Assembly (NCBI RefSeq): GCF_023721415.1
Contig: NZ_JAMQVC010000001.1
Coordinates: forward strand, 1,426,001-1,490,000
Direction of reading: 5' to 3'
From: Galbibacter mesophilus
GTDB lineage: Bacteria; Bacteroidota; Bacteroidia; Flavobacteriales; Flavobacteriaceae
DNA length: 64,000 nt
Shown in pieces: positions 1-8,762 of the stretch. A program made the position numbers and the translations under genes. How positions within the stretch are numbered: the first letter of the stretch is position 1; every line of letters starts with the position of its first letter. The notes under the pieces are model-generated. The model ran no database searches. It was not told where the DNA came from and saw nothing but the letters and a program-made list of their open reading frames with translations.

Positions 1-2
1 TG

Positions 3-2561
3 CGCCTGATTGACGGCTATAGAAGCCGCGGTCATTTGTTTACTAAAACCAATCCGGTTAGGGAAAGAAGAAAATACGAACCTACGCTAGCAATAGAGAA
101 TTTTGGTTTGGAGCAATCCGATCTAAGCACCATTTTTAATGCGGGTGAAATCTTAGGAATCGGACCATCCACACTTCAGGAAATCATCAATCACTTAGAG
201 GCTATCTATTGCGATGCGATTGGGATTGAATACATGTACATTAGAAATCCTGAACGGATTCAATGGATACAGGATTGGTTGAATGTTAATGATAACCATC
301 CGAAATTCAGCAATGATGAAAAGAAGAATATCTTACGCAAATTAAACGAAGCTATTTCATTTGAAAACTTTTTGCATACCAAATATGTTGGTCAGAAACG
401 TTTTTCTTTGGAAGGAAATGAATCTCTTATTCCGGCTTTGGATACCTTGGTTGAGAAAGCGGCAGATATGGGTGTTGAGCAATTCGTAATGGGAATGGCG
501 CACCGTGGTAGATTGAATGTGCTTACCAACATTTTTGGAAAGCCGGCTAAAGATATTTTTAGTGAATTTGACGGAAAGGATTACGAGCAGGATATTTTTG
601 ATGGAGACGTAAAATATCACTTGGGTTGGACGAGCGATCGAAAGACACATGGCGGAAAGAAAATAAATATGAATATTGCTCCGAACCCTTCACATTTGGA
701 AACCGTTGGTGCGGTGGTGGAAGGGATTACGAGAGCAAAACAAGACAGGCACTTTAAAGACGATTTTTCTAAAGTTTTGCCAATTGTGGTGCATGGTGAT
801 GCCGCAATTGCAGGACAAGGAATTGCGTACGAAGTGGTGCAAATGGCATTGCTAGACGGCTATAAAACTGGAGGAACTATCCATATTGTGGTAAATAATC
901 AAATTGGTTTTACCACCAATTATTTGGACGGTCGTTCTTCTACTTATTGTACCGATGTTGGGAAACCAACACTTTCGCCAGTACTTCACGTTAATGCAGA
1001 TGATGTGGAAGCGGTGGTGCATGCAACAACTTTTGCCTTGGATTATAGAATGCGCTACGGAAGGGATGTTTTTATTGACCTTTTAGGGTATAGAAAGTAC
1101 GGGCATAATGAAGGGGACGAACCTCGTTTTACACAGCCTAAGCTCTACAAAGCGATATCAAATCACCCAACGCCAAGAGATATTTATGCTGAAAAGCTGA
1201 AGGCTGAAGGCGTTATTGATGATGATTATGTTAAAAAACTAGAGGACGATTATAAAGCTTCTTTGGAAGAGAAGCTGGAAGATTCCCGTAAGGAGGATAA
1301 AACAATTATTACTCCGTTCATGCAAGATGAATGGAAAGGGTTTAATCCGGCTTTAGAAGATAAAATGATGGAAGAGGTGGATACCACCTATCCAAAAGAG
1401 AAATTAACGCAGATAGCAGAAATTATAACCAATCTTCCGAAGGATAAAAATTTCATGCGAAAGATTGAGAAGCTAATAAAAGAACGTAATAAAATGTTCT
1501 TTGAAACCGATAAGCTGGATTGGGCTATGGGCGAGCTATTGGCCTACGGAAGTTTGTTAGAAGAAGGTTTCGATGTGCGTATGTCTGGGCAAGATGTAGA
1601 AAGAGGAACTTTCTCTCATCGCCACGCTGTCATAAAGGTGGAAGAGTCTGAAGAAGAAGTAGTTCTTTTAAATGAGCTGAAGGAAAACCAAAATGGCCAT
1701 TTCGATGTGTATAACTCCCTACTTTCAGAATATGGAGTAGTTGGTTTTGATTATGGATACGCCATGGCGAGTCCGAATACATTGACTATCTGGGAAGCGC
1801 AATTTGGGGATTTTAGTAACGGAGCCCAAATTATGATCGATCAATATATTTCTTCCGCAGAGGATAAATGGAAGTTGCAAAATGGATTGATTATGTTGCT
1901 GCCGCACGGATACGAAGGTCAAGGAGCTGAGCACTCTTCAGCGCGTATGGAAAGATATCTTCAACTGTGTGCAAAGGATAATATGTATGTGGCAGATGTT
2001 ACTACACCAGCAAACTTGTTTCACTTGTTCAGAAGACAAATGAAGGCAGATTTCCGAAAACCTTTAATTGTATTCACGCCAAAAAGTTTGTTGAGACACC
2101 CAAAAGTGGTTTCTTCTGTAGAAGAATTAACTAATGGAAGTTTTCAAACTGTAATAGACGATGCTGAGGCAGAAGTTAAGAAGGTGAAAACACTGGTGTT
2201 CTGTACCGGAAAATTCTATTACGACTTGTTAGCAGCACGCGAAGAAAAAGAGAGAACGGATGTGGCTTTGGTTAGAATTGAACAGTTGTTTCCATTACCA
2301 ACCACCAAGATGCGAGAAATAATAGAGAAATATGCTGATGCAGAAGAAGTGGTTTGGGCACAGGAAGAGCCTAGAAACATGGGGGCTTGGAGTCACCTAT
2401 TGTTACATTTTGAAGAAGCTCGTAGTTTTAGGGTGGCATCACGCCGCTTCTATGCTGCGCCAGCTGCTGGTAGTGCAACACGTTCTAAGAGAAGACATGA
2501 GCAAGTTATTGAATATGTTTTTGATAAAACGAAAGACAATATGCAACGAAAGCCTAAATAA
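3..2561 (+). CDS. sucA: 2-oxoglutarate dehydrogenase E1 component, 5'-truncated by window edge
   Basis: Thiamine-diphosphate-dependent E1 subunit of the 2-oxoglutarate dehydrogenase complex, which decarboxylates 2-oxoglutarate and passes the succinyl group to the lipoyl arm of E2 in the TCA cycle. The reading frame is open to the first bases of the window. The residues before the first in-frame TTG (GYRSRGHLFTKTNP) match the conserved N-terminal E1 segment, so the true start lies upstream and TTG at 36 is internal. Visible blocks include GMAHRGRLNVL, the ThDP region around HGDAAIAGQGIAYE, GHNEGDEPRFTQP and a C-terminal region with WAQEEPRNMGAW. It is followed 64 bp later by sucB on the same strand, as expected for an odh operon. 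Identity is very secure; only the N terminus is missing. Confidence 0.97.
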   Translation, partial: RLIDGYRSRGHLFTKTNPVRERRKYEPTLAIENFGLEQSDLSTIFNAGEILGIGPSTLQEIINHLEAIYCDAIGIEYMYIRNPERIQWIQDWLNVNDNHPKFSNDEKKNILRKLNEAISFENFLHTKYVGQKRFSLEGNESLIPALDTLVEKAADMGVEQFVMGMAHRGRLNVLTNIFGKPAKDIFSEFDGKDYEQDIFDGDVKYHLGWTSDRKTHGGKKINMNIAPNPSHLETVGAVVEGITRAKQDRHFKDDFSKVLPIVVHGDAAIAGQGIAYEVVQMALLDGYKTGGTIHIVVNNQIGFTTNYLDGRSSTYCTDVGKPTLSPVLHVNADDVEAVVHATTFALDYRMRYGRDVFIDLLGYRKYGHNEGDEPRFTQPKLYKAISNHPTPRDIYAEKLKAEGVIDDDYVKKLEDDYKASLEEKLEDSRKEDKTIITPFMQDEWKGFNPALEDKMMEEVDTTYPKEKLTQIAEIITNLPKDKNFMRKIEKLIKERNKMFFETDKLDWAMGELLAYGSLLEEGFDVRMSGQDVERGTFSHRHAVIKVEESEEEVVLLNELKENQNGHFDVYNSLLSEYGVVGFDYGYAMASPNTLTIWEAQFGDFSNGAQIMIDQYISSAEDKWKLQNGLIMLLPHGYEGQGAEHSSARMERYLQLCAKDNMYVADVTTPANLFHLFRRQMKADFRKPLIVFTPKSLLRHPKVVSSVEELTNGSFQTVIDDAEAEVKKVKTLVFCTGKFYYDLLAAREEKERTDVALVRIEQLFPLPTTKMREIIEKYADAEEVVWAQEEPRNMGAWSHLLLHFEEARSFRVASRRFYAAPAAGSATRSKRRHEQVIEYVFDKTKDNMQRKPK

Positions 2562-2625
2562 GGTATATTTAGCTAATAATTAGAGAATAACACATCAAAA
2601 AAAATATAAAACTAAAATAAAGAAC

Positions 2626-3894
2626 ATGGTTTTAGAAATGAAAGTTCCCTCTCCCGGGGAATCGATTACAGAAGTTGAGATAGCAGAATGGTTGGTGGCA
2701 GATGGAGATTATGTAGAGAAAGATCAAGCCATTGCTGAAGTAGATTCAGATAAAGCGACTTTAGAATTGCCAGCGGAAGCGAGCGGTGTAATTACATTGA
2801 AAGCTGAAGAAGGGGATGCCGTTGCTGTTGGGGAAGTGGTTTGTTTGATAGATACCGATGCGGAAAAACCTGGCGGCGGTAAAGAAGCTTCTGAAGATAA
2901 AAAAGAAGAGAAAAAATCAGATAAGGAAGAGAAGTCGGATGCTAAAGGATCTCCAAAGAAAGAAGATCAGCTTGCGGACGATACCAAGCCAGGAGAATCG
3001 GCTGACAAGCAAACATATGCAACTGGAACTGCAAGTCCTGCTGCGAAAAAAGTGTTGGCTGAAAAAGGAATTGACCCAAAAGAGGTAAAAGGTACAGGGA
3101 AAGACGGTAGAATTACCAAGGATGATGCTGTAAAAGCAACTCCTTCTATGGGTACTCCTGGAACAGGTAGCCGTGGAACAGAGCGCAAGAAGCTTTCCAT
3201 GCTTCGTAGAAAAGTTGCCGAGCGTTTGGTGTCCGTTAAAAATGAAACCGCAATGCTTACCACTTTTAACGAAGTGGATATGAGTCCGATTTTCGAACTT
3301 CGTAAGCAATACAAAGAAGAATTTAAAACAAAGCACGGTGTAAGCCTTGGTTTTATGAGTTTCTTTACGTTGGCGGTGGTTCGTGCCTTAGAAATGTATC
3401 CTGCAGTAAATTCCATGATTGATGGTAAGGAAATGATAAGCCATGATTTCTGCGATATTAGTATAGCGGTATCTGGTCCAAAAGGATTGATGGTTCCTGT
3501 AATACGAAATGCGGAAAACTTGAGCTTTAGGGGTGTTGAGGCAGAAGTGAAAAGATTGGCTATAAGAGCGCGTGAAGGTGAAATTACTGTGGATGAGATG
3601 ACAGGTGGTACTTTTACCATTACAAATGGAGGTGTTTTTGGTTCCATGTTATCGACACCAATTATTAATCCGCCACAAAGTGCTATTTTAGGAATGCACA
3701 ATATCGTTGAGCGTCCAATTGCTCGTGATGGAGCCATTGCAATTGCACCGATAATGTACGTAGCATTATCTTACGATCACCGTATCATCGACGGTAAAGA
3801 ATCCGTTGGGTTCTTGGTGGCTGTTAAAGAAGCATTGGAAAGTCCAGAAGAGTTATTGATGGATGGAAATGCCAAGAAAGCATTGGAACTGTAA
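2626..3894 (+). CDS. sucB: Dihydrolipoyllysine succinyltransferase (2-oxoglutarate dehydrogenase E2)
   Basis: E2 core of the 2-oxoglutarate dehydrogenase complex: it moves the succinyl group from lipoyl-lysine to CoA. Domains in order: lipoyl domain at about 1-77 with the lipoylated Lys43 in DSDKATLEL; a Lys/Glu/Asp-rich linker at about 85-135; the peripheral subunit-binding domain at about 138-170 (ending [14 protein letters not shown]); and the catalytic domain from about 190 with the DHRIIDG signature near 384-390, which carries the catalytic His and Asp. The length of 422 residues is normal. It sits directly downstream of sucA and is followed by a strong terminator, so the two likely form the end of one transcript. 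The E3 subunit is not in this window. Confidence 0.97.
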   Translation: MVLEMKVPSPGESITEVEIAEWLVADGDYVEKDQAIAEVDSDKATLELPAEASGVITLKAEEGDAVAVGEVVCLIDTDAEKPGGGKEASEDKKEEKKSDKEEKSDAKGSPKKEDQLADDTKPGESADKQTYATGTASPAAKKVLAEKGIDPKEVKGTGKDGRITKDDAVKATPSMGTPGTGSRGTERKKLSMLRRKVAERLVSVKNETAMLTTFNEVDMSPIFELRKQYKEEFKTKHGVSLGFMSFFTLAVVRALEMYPAVNSMIDGKEMISHDFCDISIAVSGPKGLMVPVIRNAENLSFRGVEAEVKRLAIRAREGEITVDEMTGGTFTITNGGVFGSMLSTPIINPPQSAILGMHNIVERPIARDGAIAIAPIMYVALSYDHRIIDGKESVGFLVAVKEALESPEELLMDGNAKKALEL

Positions 3895-3918
3895 TTCAGT
3901 TAAAAATATAAAAATGGA

Positions 3919-3947
3919 AACGCCAAGGTAAAAGCCTTGGCGTTTTT
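3919..3947 (+). terminator. Rho-independent terminator of the sucAB transcript
   Basis: A perfect 10-bp stem (AACGCCAAGG paired with CCTTGGCGTT) with a 6-nt loop, followed by a T-run, 24 bp after the sucB stop. Confidence 0.9.
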
Positions 3948-3974
3948 AGTTTTGGTTGGTTAGTCTTAAGGGAA

Positions 3975-4100
3975 TTATAGTGTAACGACTAAAAATAGGT
4001 TTAAAAGAAAGGTTATCATTGCTAATGCCACTATAGTAATTACTAAAACCATATCCCTTGAGTTGTTTTTAATAATTTCGCTGCTCGTTTTCATGATCAT
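3975..4100 (-). CDS. Tiny single-span membrane protein (41 aa)
   Basis: A short frame starting at ATG (complement of 4098-4100), or at the second Met two codons later, and ending with TAA at 3975. The protein has a short polar N terminus (MIMKTSSEIIKNNSRD) followed by one hydrophobic helix (MVLVITIVALAMITFLLNLFLV). The layout of charged N terminus plus one membrane span filling the rest is typical of a real microprotein rather than chance translation. An ACCAACC motif precedes the start by about 15 bases, and a similar motif is found before the neighbouring microprotein and the kinase gene. No function is recognised. A second tiny membrane protein follows on the same strand upstream (4197-4307). 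Confidence 0.5.
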   Translation of the reverse strand: MIMKTSSEIIKNNSRDMVLVITIVALAMITFLLNLFLVVTL

Positions 4101-4196
4101 TTCTTTTGGTTGGTTGATGTAAATATCTTACAAAGAACGAATCACTTCAAGAGGGATTTCCCCCTTTTTCGAGGGGATGAAACGCAGGGATTTTTG

Positions 4197-4307
4197 TTAT
4201 AAAGCCAAAAGGGTATAAATGTTTATAGCCAATGTTGTGGCAATTAATAAAAATAAGAAGATAATCAAAAGAACTGGGGATCGGCGGTTTGTTGCTAGTG
4301 TGGACAT
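4197..4307 (-). CDS. Tiny single-span membrane protein (36 aa)
   Basis: A short frame from ATG (complement of 4305-4307) to TAA at 4197. It has a basic, polar N terminus (MSTLATNRRSP) and then one strongly hydrophobic helix ending close to the C terminus (VLLIIFLFLLIATTLAINI). It has the same architecture, strand and size class as the 41-residue protein about 100 bp downstream, and a related ACCTAACCAAC stretch precedes its start. The two sequences are not obviously homologous. Function is unknown; the case for it being real rests on composition, start context and the paired arrangement. Confidence 0.45.
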   Translation of the reverse strand: MSTLATNRRSPVLLIIFLFLLIATTLAINIYTLLAL

Positions 4308-4395
4308 GTTTTCTAAAGTTGGTTAGGTTTAGATGGTAAAAGTACCAGACACATCCTTCAAAGTAAATACGTACTAACTCGTATATTCACGAGAC

Positions 4396-4626
4396 CCAAG
4401 TTCCACAAGCCGCAGGCGTAGTGGAGGTTGTTGGTCGAGTGAACCCTGACCTTTAGCGTCAGGGTCTCTCTGGGTTTTTTCCCGAGTTTTCTCCAAGCTC
4501 CACAAGCCGTAGGCGCAGTGGAGGTTGTTGGTTGAGCCTGCCTACTTAATGGAGGTAGGTGAACCCTGACCTTTAGCGTCAGGGTCTTTCCGGTTTTTTT
4601 CAAGTTTTTTCCAAGTTCTACGAGCC
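4396..4626. repeat. Tandem hairpin-rich intergenic repeat (two full units plus a fragment)
   Basis: Two direct repeat units (about 4396-4495 and 4496-4610) share CCACAAGCCG, AGTGGAGGTTGTTGG and the hairpin CCCTGAC-CTTTAGC-GTCAGGG; a degenerate third start lies at 4615-4626. Each unit can form a CTCCAC/GTGGAG stem and the CCCTGAC/GTCAGGG stem. Unit 2 also carries a CCTGCCT/AGGTAGG dyad (4538-4559). A reading frame across it on the minus strand gives a repeated low-quality peptide and is not a gene. It looks like an intergenic REP-type element. Confidence 0.7.
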
Positions 4627-4734
4627 GCTGAATTAGAGGAGTCTATAGTTTAATTTTTTAAATCGCTACTGAAAAAATAGCTTTGCGAAATGGTTAAAAA
4701 ACATAAATTTAAGCCTTGGTAAAGTAGTAATCGT

Positions 4735-5373
4735 CTATCTCAAAAGCATTTCATTGTGGTCTTTTGCCCAAAGTAACAACGCATTGGTTTTATGCGGTAG
4801 ATCCAGTTTGTTGATAATGTTGCTGCGGTGTTTTTCAACGGTCCGAACAGAGATGAAAAGCATTTCTGCAATTTCTTTATTGGTTTTGTCCTTAGCAATT
4901 AAGCGAAGAATTTTCCTTTCGGAAGGCGTTATTTCAGATAGAACATCATCTTTTTCCCTAGAAAATTGTTTGAGCTCTTTTAAAATGGCCGGACTAAAAT
5001 ACTGCTTGTTTTCAGCGACGTGAACAAGACAGTTTTTAATTTCTTCAATGGCGTATTCTTTTAATACATAACCGTCTACATTGAGTTCTTTTGCACGACG
5101 GACAAGCTCTGGTTCTCTGTGAAGGGTGATGAGTACGATTTTAGTAGCAATATCATTGTTTTTACATGCCAATGCTACTTCTAGTCCGTCCATCTTGGGC
5201 ATTTCTATATCTAAAATAGCTATGTCCGGTTGATGTTTAATAATTAAATTGTAAGCAGAATTTCCATCCGAAGCGCTATCTATCACATTGTATTTTTGCT
5301 CAATCAAATAATCGTGCAGTCCTTTTAACAATAAAGGGTGGTCGTCTGCAATTATGATGGATGGGTTGATCAT
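4735..5373 (-). CDS. NarL/FixJ-type response regulator
   Basis: DNA-binding response regulator. The N-terminal receiver domain (about 5-120) has the acidic pair Asp10/Asp11 and the phosphoacceptor Asp55 in AILDIEMPKMDG. The C-terminal LuxR-type helix-turn-helix lies at about 145-200 (LTPSER-like ITPSERKILRLIAK, then KEIAEMLFISVRTVEKHR). The length of 212 residues is standard. Its start overlaps the end of the upstream histidine kinase by 4 bp, so they are a translationally coupled two-component pair. The regulon cannot be read from the sequence; the family is transcriptional activators that respond to phosphorylation. Confidence 0.93.
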   Translation of the reverse strand: MINPSIIIADDHPLLLKGLHDYLIEQKYNVIDSASDGNSAYNLIIKHQPDIAILDIEMPKMDGLEVALACKNNDIATKIVLITLHREPELVRRAKELNVDGYVLKEYAIEEIKNCLVHVAENKQYFSPAILKELKQFSREKDDVLSEITPSERKILRLIAKDKTNKEIAEMLFISVRTVEKHRSNIINKLDLPHKTNALLLWAKDHNEMLLR

Positions 5374-7388
5374 AAGAACGGAATGATATATGTAAAAGTA
5401 GTACCTTTTCCTTTTTCTGAATCTACTTTCATAGTGCCTCGTAGAAATTTTGTGCGTTCTTGAAGCGTTTTCAGTCCGAGCGATTCAAAATCATTGTATT
5501 TTTCAGAAAAGTCAAATCCTTTCCCATGATCTTTTATAGTAACGACAATGTTTTTTTCTTTCTTCTGAACAATAACTTTCGCCGCTTCTGTTTCAGAATG
5601 TTTTATTACATTGTTTAGTGTTTCCTGTACAATTCTGTAAAGATGGACTTCATTTGCTTTTGGTAGAGTGCGGGAAATGTCTTCAATGGAAGAAGTGATA
5701 AAAATATCCGTATGCTGGTCAACTTCATTAATGGTGTTTTCAATAGCGCGGGTAATTCCAAATTTTTCCAACTGAAAGGGGTGTAATGCGCGCGATATGG
5801 AGCGCACTTCTTCAATTGCGTTGTTGAACATTGTTTTGGTATTCTCATCTGCATTTAAAACCACTTTGTTTTTAATAAGCAGTAGACTTTGGCCAACGCT
5901 ATCGTGAAGATCTTTTGAAATTCTTTCCCGTTCTTGTTCTTGAGAACTGAGAAGTCGCTGACTAAATAATTCTTGTTGGATTTTAGCCTTTTTATGGTGT
6001 TGTTTGTTTTTGAAGAGAAAAACACTAAGAAAAAACAAACTTAATCCAGCAACAGAAAATCCTAAGAGTCTCTTCTTGGCTTCATTTTCACTTTTTAAGG
6101 TCTCGATGGAAGCATTTTTTGCTAAAAGATCTTTCTCTTTCTTTTCAGTTTCATAAAGTGTTTGGTAATAACTAAGTGCATTGGTTCTTTGTGTGCTGAA
6201 AAGGGAATCTTCTAAAGCATTGTATTCCTTATAAGTTTGGTAGGAATCCTCGAGATCTCCATTTTTCTCGTAAAGTCTGGCTAATTGCTGCTTTAGGTTT
6301 ACCAAATGATCCTTATTGTTTCCTTTTTCGTATTCTGGAATTAGTTGCTTCAACAATGCAATAGCTTGGTCATATTTTTCTTCGCCTTCTAGAATGGCTA
6401 CCTTGGCTTTGTGGTAGTGGTTCATTAGTTGCTTATTGTTTTCAAAATCATTTTTTCGAGCTTCAATCTTTTGAAAATGGTCTTGGGCTTTGTCTATTTC
6501 TCCTTTTTTAACGTATAATTTGGTCAACGAAGCTTCAATAAATACATCAGAATAAATATCATTGCCATTCTTTTCTTTATTGATTTTCTTCACTTCTAGC
6601 AGTAATTCTTCTTCCCTTTCCAAGTTGCCCATTTCTTGATAATGAATGGATTTATTATACAAACAGCTCACCGCTGCGTACCATTTTTCGTTTGCTTTGG
6701 CATAGGCGATCACTTCATCTTCTGCTTCTTCTGCTTTTTCATATAATTTATTCATCCCATATACAGAAGCAACGCCGCTTTTGGCCTGAATAACATATTC
6801 AATATCGCCTAGGGCTTCGTAATATTCTGATGCCTTCCGGTAATCGTTGATGGCATGTAAGAAGTTTCCTTGGTAGGATTCCGTGTGCCCTCTAAATAAA
6901 TATGCGTCGGCGACATATATAGAATCGGATTTCCCGAATGTATGAATAGCTTTGGTATAGTTTTCAGAAGCTTTTTTAAAATCCACATCGTAATATGCCC
7001 CTCCTTTTTTCAAATATATACTGCCAAGCAAGAAAGAGTCCTTTATTTTGTCTTTATGCTTTTCCGCCCTTAAAACCACCGCCAAAGCATCTTCATTATT
7101 GTTTTGAATATTGTTGATGTAATAAAATAGTTTTACTGATTGTCCTACCATTTTATCAAACTGCTCTGTTTCCTCGGCTATATCAATATATCTTTTGGCG
7201 AAATTTACGTAGGCGTCGGTTTGCTTTTCTTTATCTATGTGATGAATAATAGAGTCGAGATATTGTAATTGTATAGTTTTATTGTTGGCAGTATCCAGTA
7301 CGCGAATGAAAGGATCGATTTTTTCTTGAGCATACGTAAATAGTCCAAAATAGCATAAAAGTATGCTAAGGGAGGTGGTAGTTTTCAC
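5370..7388 (-). CDS. TPR-containing sensor histidine kinase (HisKA_3 / HATPase_c)
   Basis: Membrane sensor kinase, partner of the response regulator it overlaps. It begins with a signal peptide (MKTTTSLSILLCYFGLFTYAQ), then a long helical periplasmic region of tetratricopeptide-like repeats (about 80-400), a coiled segment, one transmembrane helix near 445-460 (LLGFSVAGLSLFFLSVFLF), a HisKA_3 dimerisation domain with the phospho-acceptor His near 495 (ERISKDLHDSVGQ), and a C-terminal ATPase with N box RIVQETLNNVIKHS and G box DHGKGFDF. This architecture is common in Bacteroidota for LuxR-regulator partners. The signal is unknown; TPRs imply a protein ligand or partner. The gene lies 12 bp after the aspartic protease gene, on the same strand. 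Confidence 0.92.
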   Translation of the reverse strand: MKTTTSLSILLCYFGLFTYAQEKIDPFIRVLDTANNKTIQLQYLDSIIHHIDKEKQTDAYVNFAKRYIDIAEETEQFDKMVGQSVKLFYYINNIQNNNEDALAVVLRAEKHKDKIKDSFLLGSIYLKKGGAYYDVDFKKASENYTKAIHTFGKSDSIYVADAYLFRGHTESYQGNFLHAINDYRKASEYYEALGDIEYVIQAKSGVASVYGMNKLYEKAEEAEDEVIAYAKANEKWYAAVSCLYNKSIHYQEMGNLEREEELLLEVKKINKEKNGNDIYSDVFIEASLTKLYVKKGEIDKAQDHFQKIEARKNDFENNKQLMNHYHKAKVAILEGEEKYDQAIALLKQLIPEYEKGNNKDHLVNLKQQLARLYEKNGDLEDSYQTYKEYNALEDSLFSTQRTNALSYYQTLYETEKKEKDLLAKNASIETLKSENEAKKRLLGFSVAGLSLFFLSVFLFKNKQHHKKAKIQQELFSQRLLSSQEQERERISKDLHDSVGQSLLLIKNKVVLNADENTKTMFNNAIEEVRSISRALHPFQLEKFGITRAIENTINEVDQHTDIFITSSIEDISRTLPKANEVHLYRIVQETLNNVIKHSETEAAKVIVQKKEKNIVVTIKDHGKGFDFSEKYNDFESLGLKTLQERTKFLRGTMKVDSEKGKGTTFTYIIPFL

Positions 7389-7400
7389 TTTGGTTGGTTT

Positions 7401-7841
7401 TTAAGGCTTTAAAAATAACGTTTTTTTGTTATAGTCTATTACAGCTTTAGCCCTTTTAAGAACATCTGCGCCAATAATTCCATGAACGGGAAGTGCGTCG
7501 TGAATGGTGAGTGCGGAGTTTACATGAGTCAGGTCGAAGAGCACTATTTTTATTTTTTTGCGGCTCCACCCTTCAATCTCGATACTGTTTTTTTTAGAAA
7601 TTTGCGTAAGCATATTTGTGGCTCCTGCGCCTGCTGCCTTAATTTCAGAAGCTTCGGTTTCCAATTTAAAATGTTCAACGCAATCAAAACCAATGCAGGT
7701 GTTGGAAGCGCCCGTATCAAGTATAAACCTGCCTGTAATCCCATTTATTTTGGCTACTACTTCAAAATGGTTGGTTTTTGTGTAGGTTAGTGGCGCTTTT
7801 ATATATCCTCTTTCTGATAGAAATTTTTTCAAACTCTGCAT
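7401..7841 (-). CDS. Retropepsin-like aspartic protease (single domain)
   Basis: A 146-residue clan-AA aspartic protease domain. It has the catalytic motif FILDTGASNTCIG (Asp42-Thr-Gly-Ala) and the later hydrophobic-hydrophobic-Gly element HGIIGADVLKRA followed by IDYNKKTLFL, as in retropepsin folds that work as homodimers. There is no clear signal peptide, so it may be cytoplasmic. I chose the ATG at 7841 (MQSLKKFL) over one at 7859, because a perfect -7 element (TATATTTG, complement of 7857-7864) would place the transcription start near 7852, between the two. The gene leads an operon with the TPR kinase and regulator. A role in signalling proteolysis is an inference from position only. Confidence 0.82.
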   Translation of the reverse strand: MQSLKKFLSERGYIKAPLTYTKTNHFEVVAKINGITGRFILDTGASNTCIGFDCVEHFKLETEASEIKAAGAGATNMLTQISKKNSIEIEGWSRKKIKIVLFDLTHVNSALTIHDALPVHGIIGADVLKRAKAVIDYNKKTLFLKP

Positions 7842-7856
7842 TATCGCTTTTTTATG

Positions 7857-7864
7857 CAAATATA
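7857..7864 (-). promoter_or_regulatory. Bacteroidota -7 element for the protease-kinase-regulator operon
   Basis: Perfect TAnnTTTG match (TATATTTG on the minus strand), 16 bp upstream of the chosen protease start. No clear -33 TTTG is visible. Confidence 0.7.
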
Positions 7865-7878
7865 GACGTTTAAACCAT

Positions 7879-7886
7879 TATTTTTG
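7879..7886 (+). promoter_or_regulatory. Bacteroidota -7 element for tatD
   Basis: Perfect TAnnTTTG match (TATTTTTG), ending 4 bp before the tatD ATG at 7891. This implies transcription starting at or very near the start codon, that is a leaderless or nearly leaderless mRNA. Confidence 0.7.
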
Positions 7887-7890
7887 CGCC

Positions 7891-8658
7891 ATGATTTTAA
7901 CAGATACCCATACACATTTATATAGTGAAGCTTTTGATGAAGATCGTAATGAAATGATGAAAAGAGCCTTGGATGCTGGGATTGAACGTTTTTTTGTTCC
8001 AGCAATCGATTCCACTTATACAAAATCCATGATGCAATTGGAAGCTGATTATCCAGATAATGTTTTTTTAATGACGGGTTTGCATCCAACGCATGTAAAA
8101 GAAAATTATAAGGAAGAGCTGGCGCATGTAGAAGCACAATTGGAGAAGCGCCAATTTTATGCAGTTGGTGAGATTGGAATCGATTTGTATTGGGACAAAA
8201 CATTCCTGAAGGAACAACAATACGCTTTTAAGTATCAAATTCAATTGGCAAAGAAGTATAAGCTCCCAATTGTAATTCACTGCAGGGATGCTTTTGATGA
8301 GGTTTTTGAAGTTTTGGAAAGTGAAAAAGGAGAAGATCTCTTTGGGATTTTTCATTGTTTTACAGGAACTGTAGAACATGCGCAACAGGCACTTTCTTAT
8401 AACATGAAATTGGGAATAGGGGGTGTAGTTACCTTCAAAAATGGTAAAATAGATAAGTTTTTGCAGGAAATTCCGCTTTCCGAAATAGTGCTGGAAACCG
8501 ATGCGCCTTATTTGGCGCCAACTCCTTATCGCGGAAAAAGAAATGAAAGTTCGTACTTGCTTGAGGTGGCAGGAAAATTGGTAGATATTTATGGGTTGCC
8601 TCTTGAGGAAATTGCAAAAATTACTACCGAAAATTCCAAACAAGTGTTTGGGCGATGA
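7891..8658 (+). CDS. tatD: TatD-family metal-dependent DNase
   Basis: TatD-type metallohydrolase of the amidohydrolase superfamily, a 3'-5' exonuclease or deoxyribonuclease in characterised members. The metal ligands are visible: DTHTHLY at the N terminus, the bridging Glu in AVGEIGIDLYWD, a central IVIHCRDAFDE, FHCFTGT, and ETDAPYLAPTPYRGKRNE near the C terminus. The length of 255 residues is normal. It is transcribed divergently from the aspartic-protease operon across a 49-bp gap holding both promoters. Cytoplasmic; its substrate in this organism is not determinable. Confidence 0.93.
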   Translation: MILTDTHTHLYSEAFDEDRNEMMKRALDAGIERFFVPAIDSTYTKSMMQLEADYPDNVFLMTGLHPTHVKENYKEELAHVEAQLEKRQFYAVGEIGIDLYWDKTFLKEQQYAFKYQIQLAKKYKLPIVIHCRDAFDEVFEVLESEKGEDLFGIFHCFTGTVEHAQQALSYNMKLGIGGVVTFKNGKIDKFLQEIPLSEIVLETDAPYLAPTPYRGKRNESSYLLEVAGKLVDIYGLPLEEIAKITTENSKQVFGR

Positions 8659-8762
8659 TACATGTATGTGAAATTAAGGGGACGGCTGTTCACCTTTTGT
8701 TAAGAATGACGGTTAAAGTGAACTAAATTTTGTTCTTTTGTTGTCGCAACTCGCTAAGCAAA

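Noticed and set aside
2967-3737. 256-codon minus-strand frame inside sucB
   Set aside because: Antisense shadow of a certain gene; composition is that of reversed E2 codons.
4358-4603. 81-codon minus-strand frame across the tandem hairpin repeat
   Set aside because: Its peptide is a translated repeat (KTLTLKVRVH twice) with no domain; the DNA is explained as an intergenic repeat.
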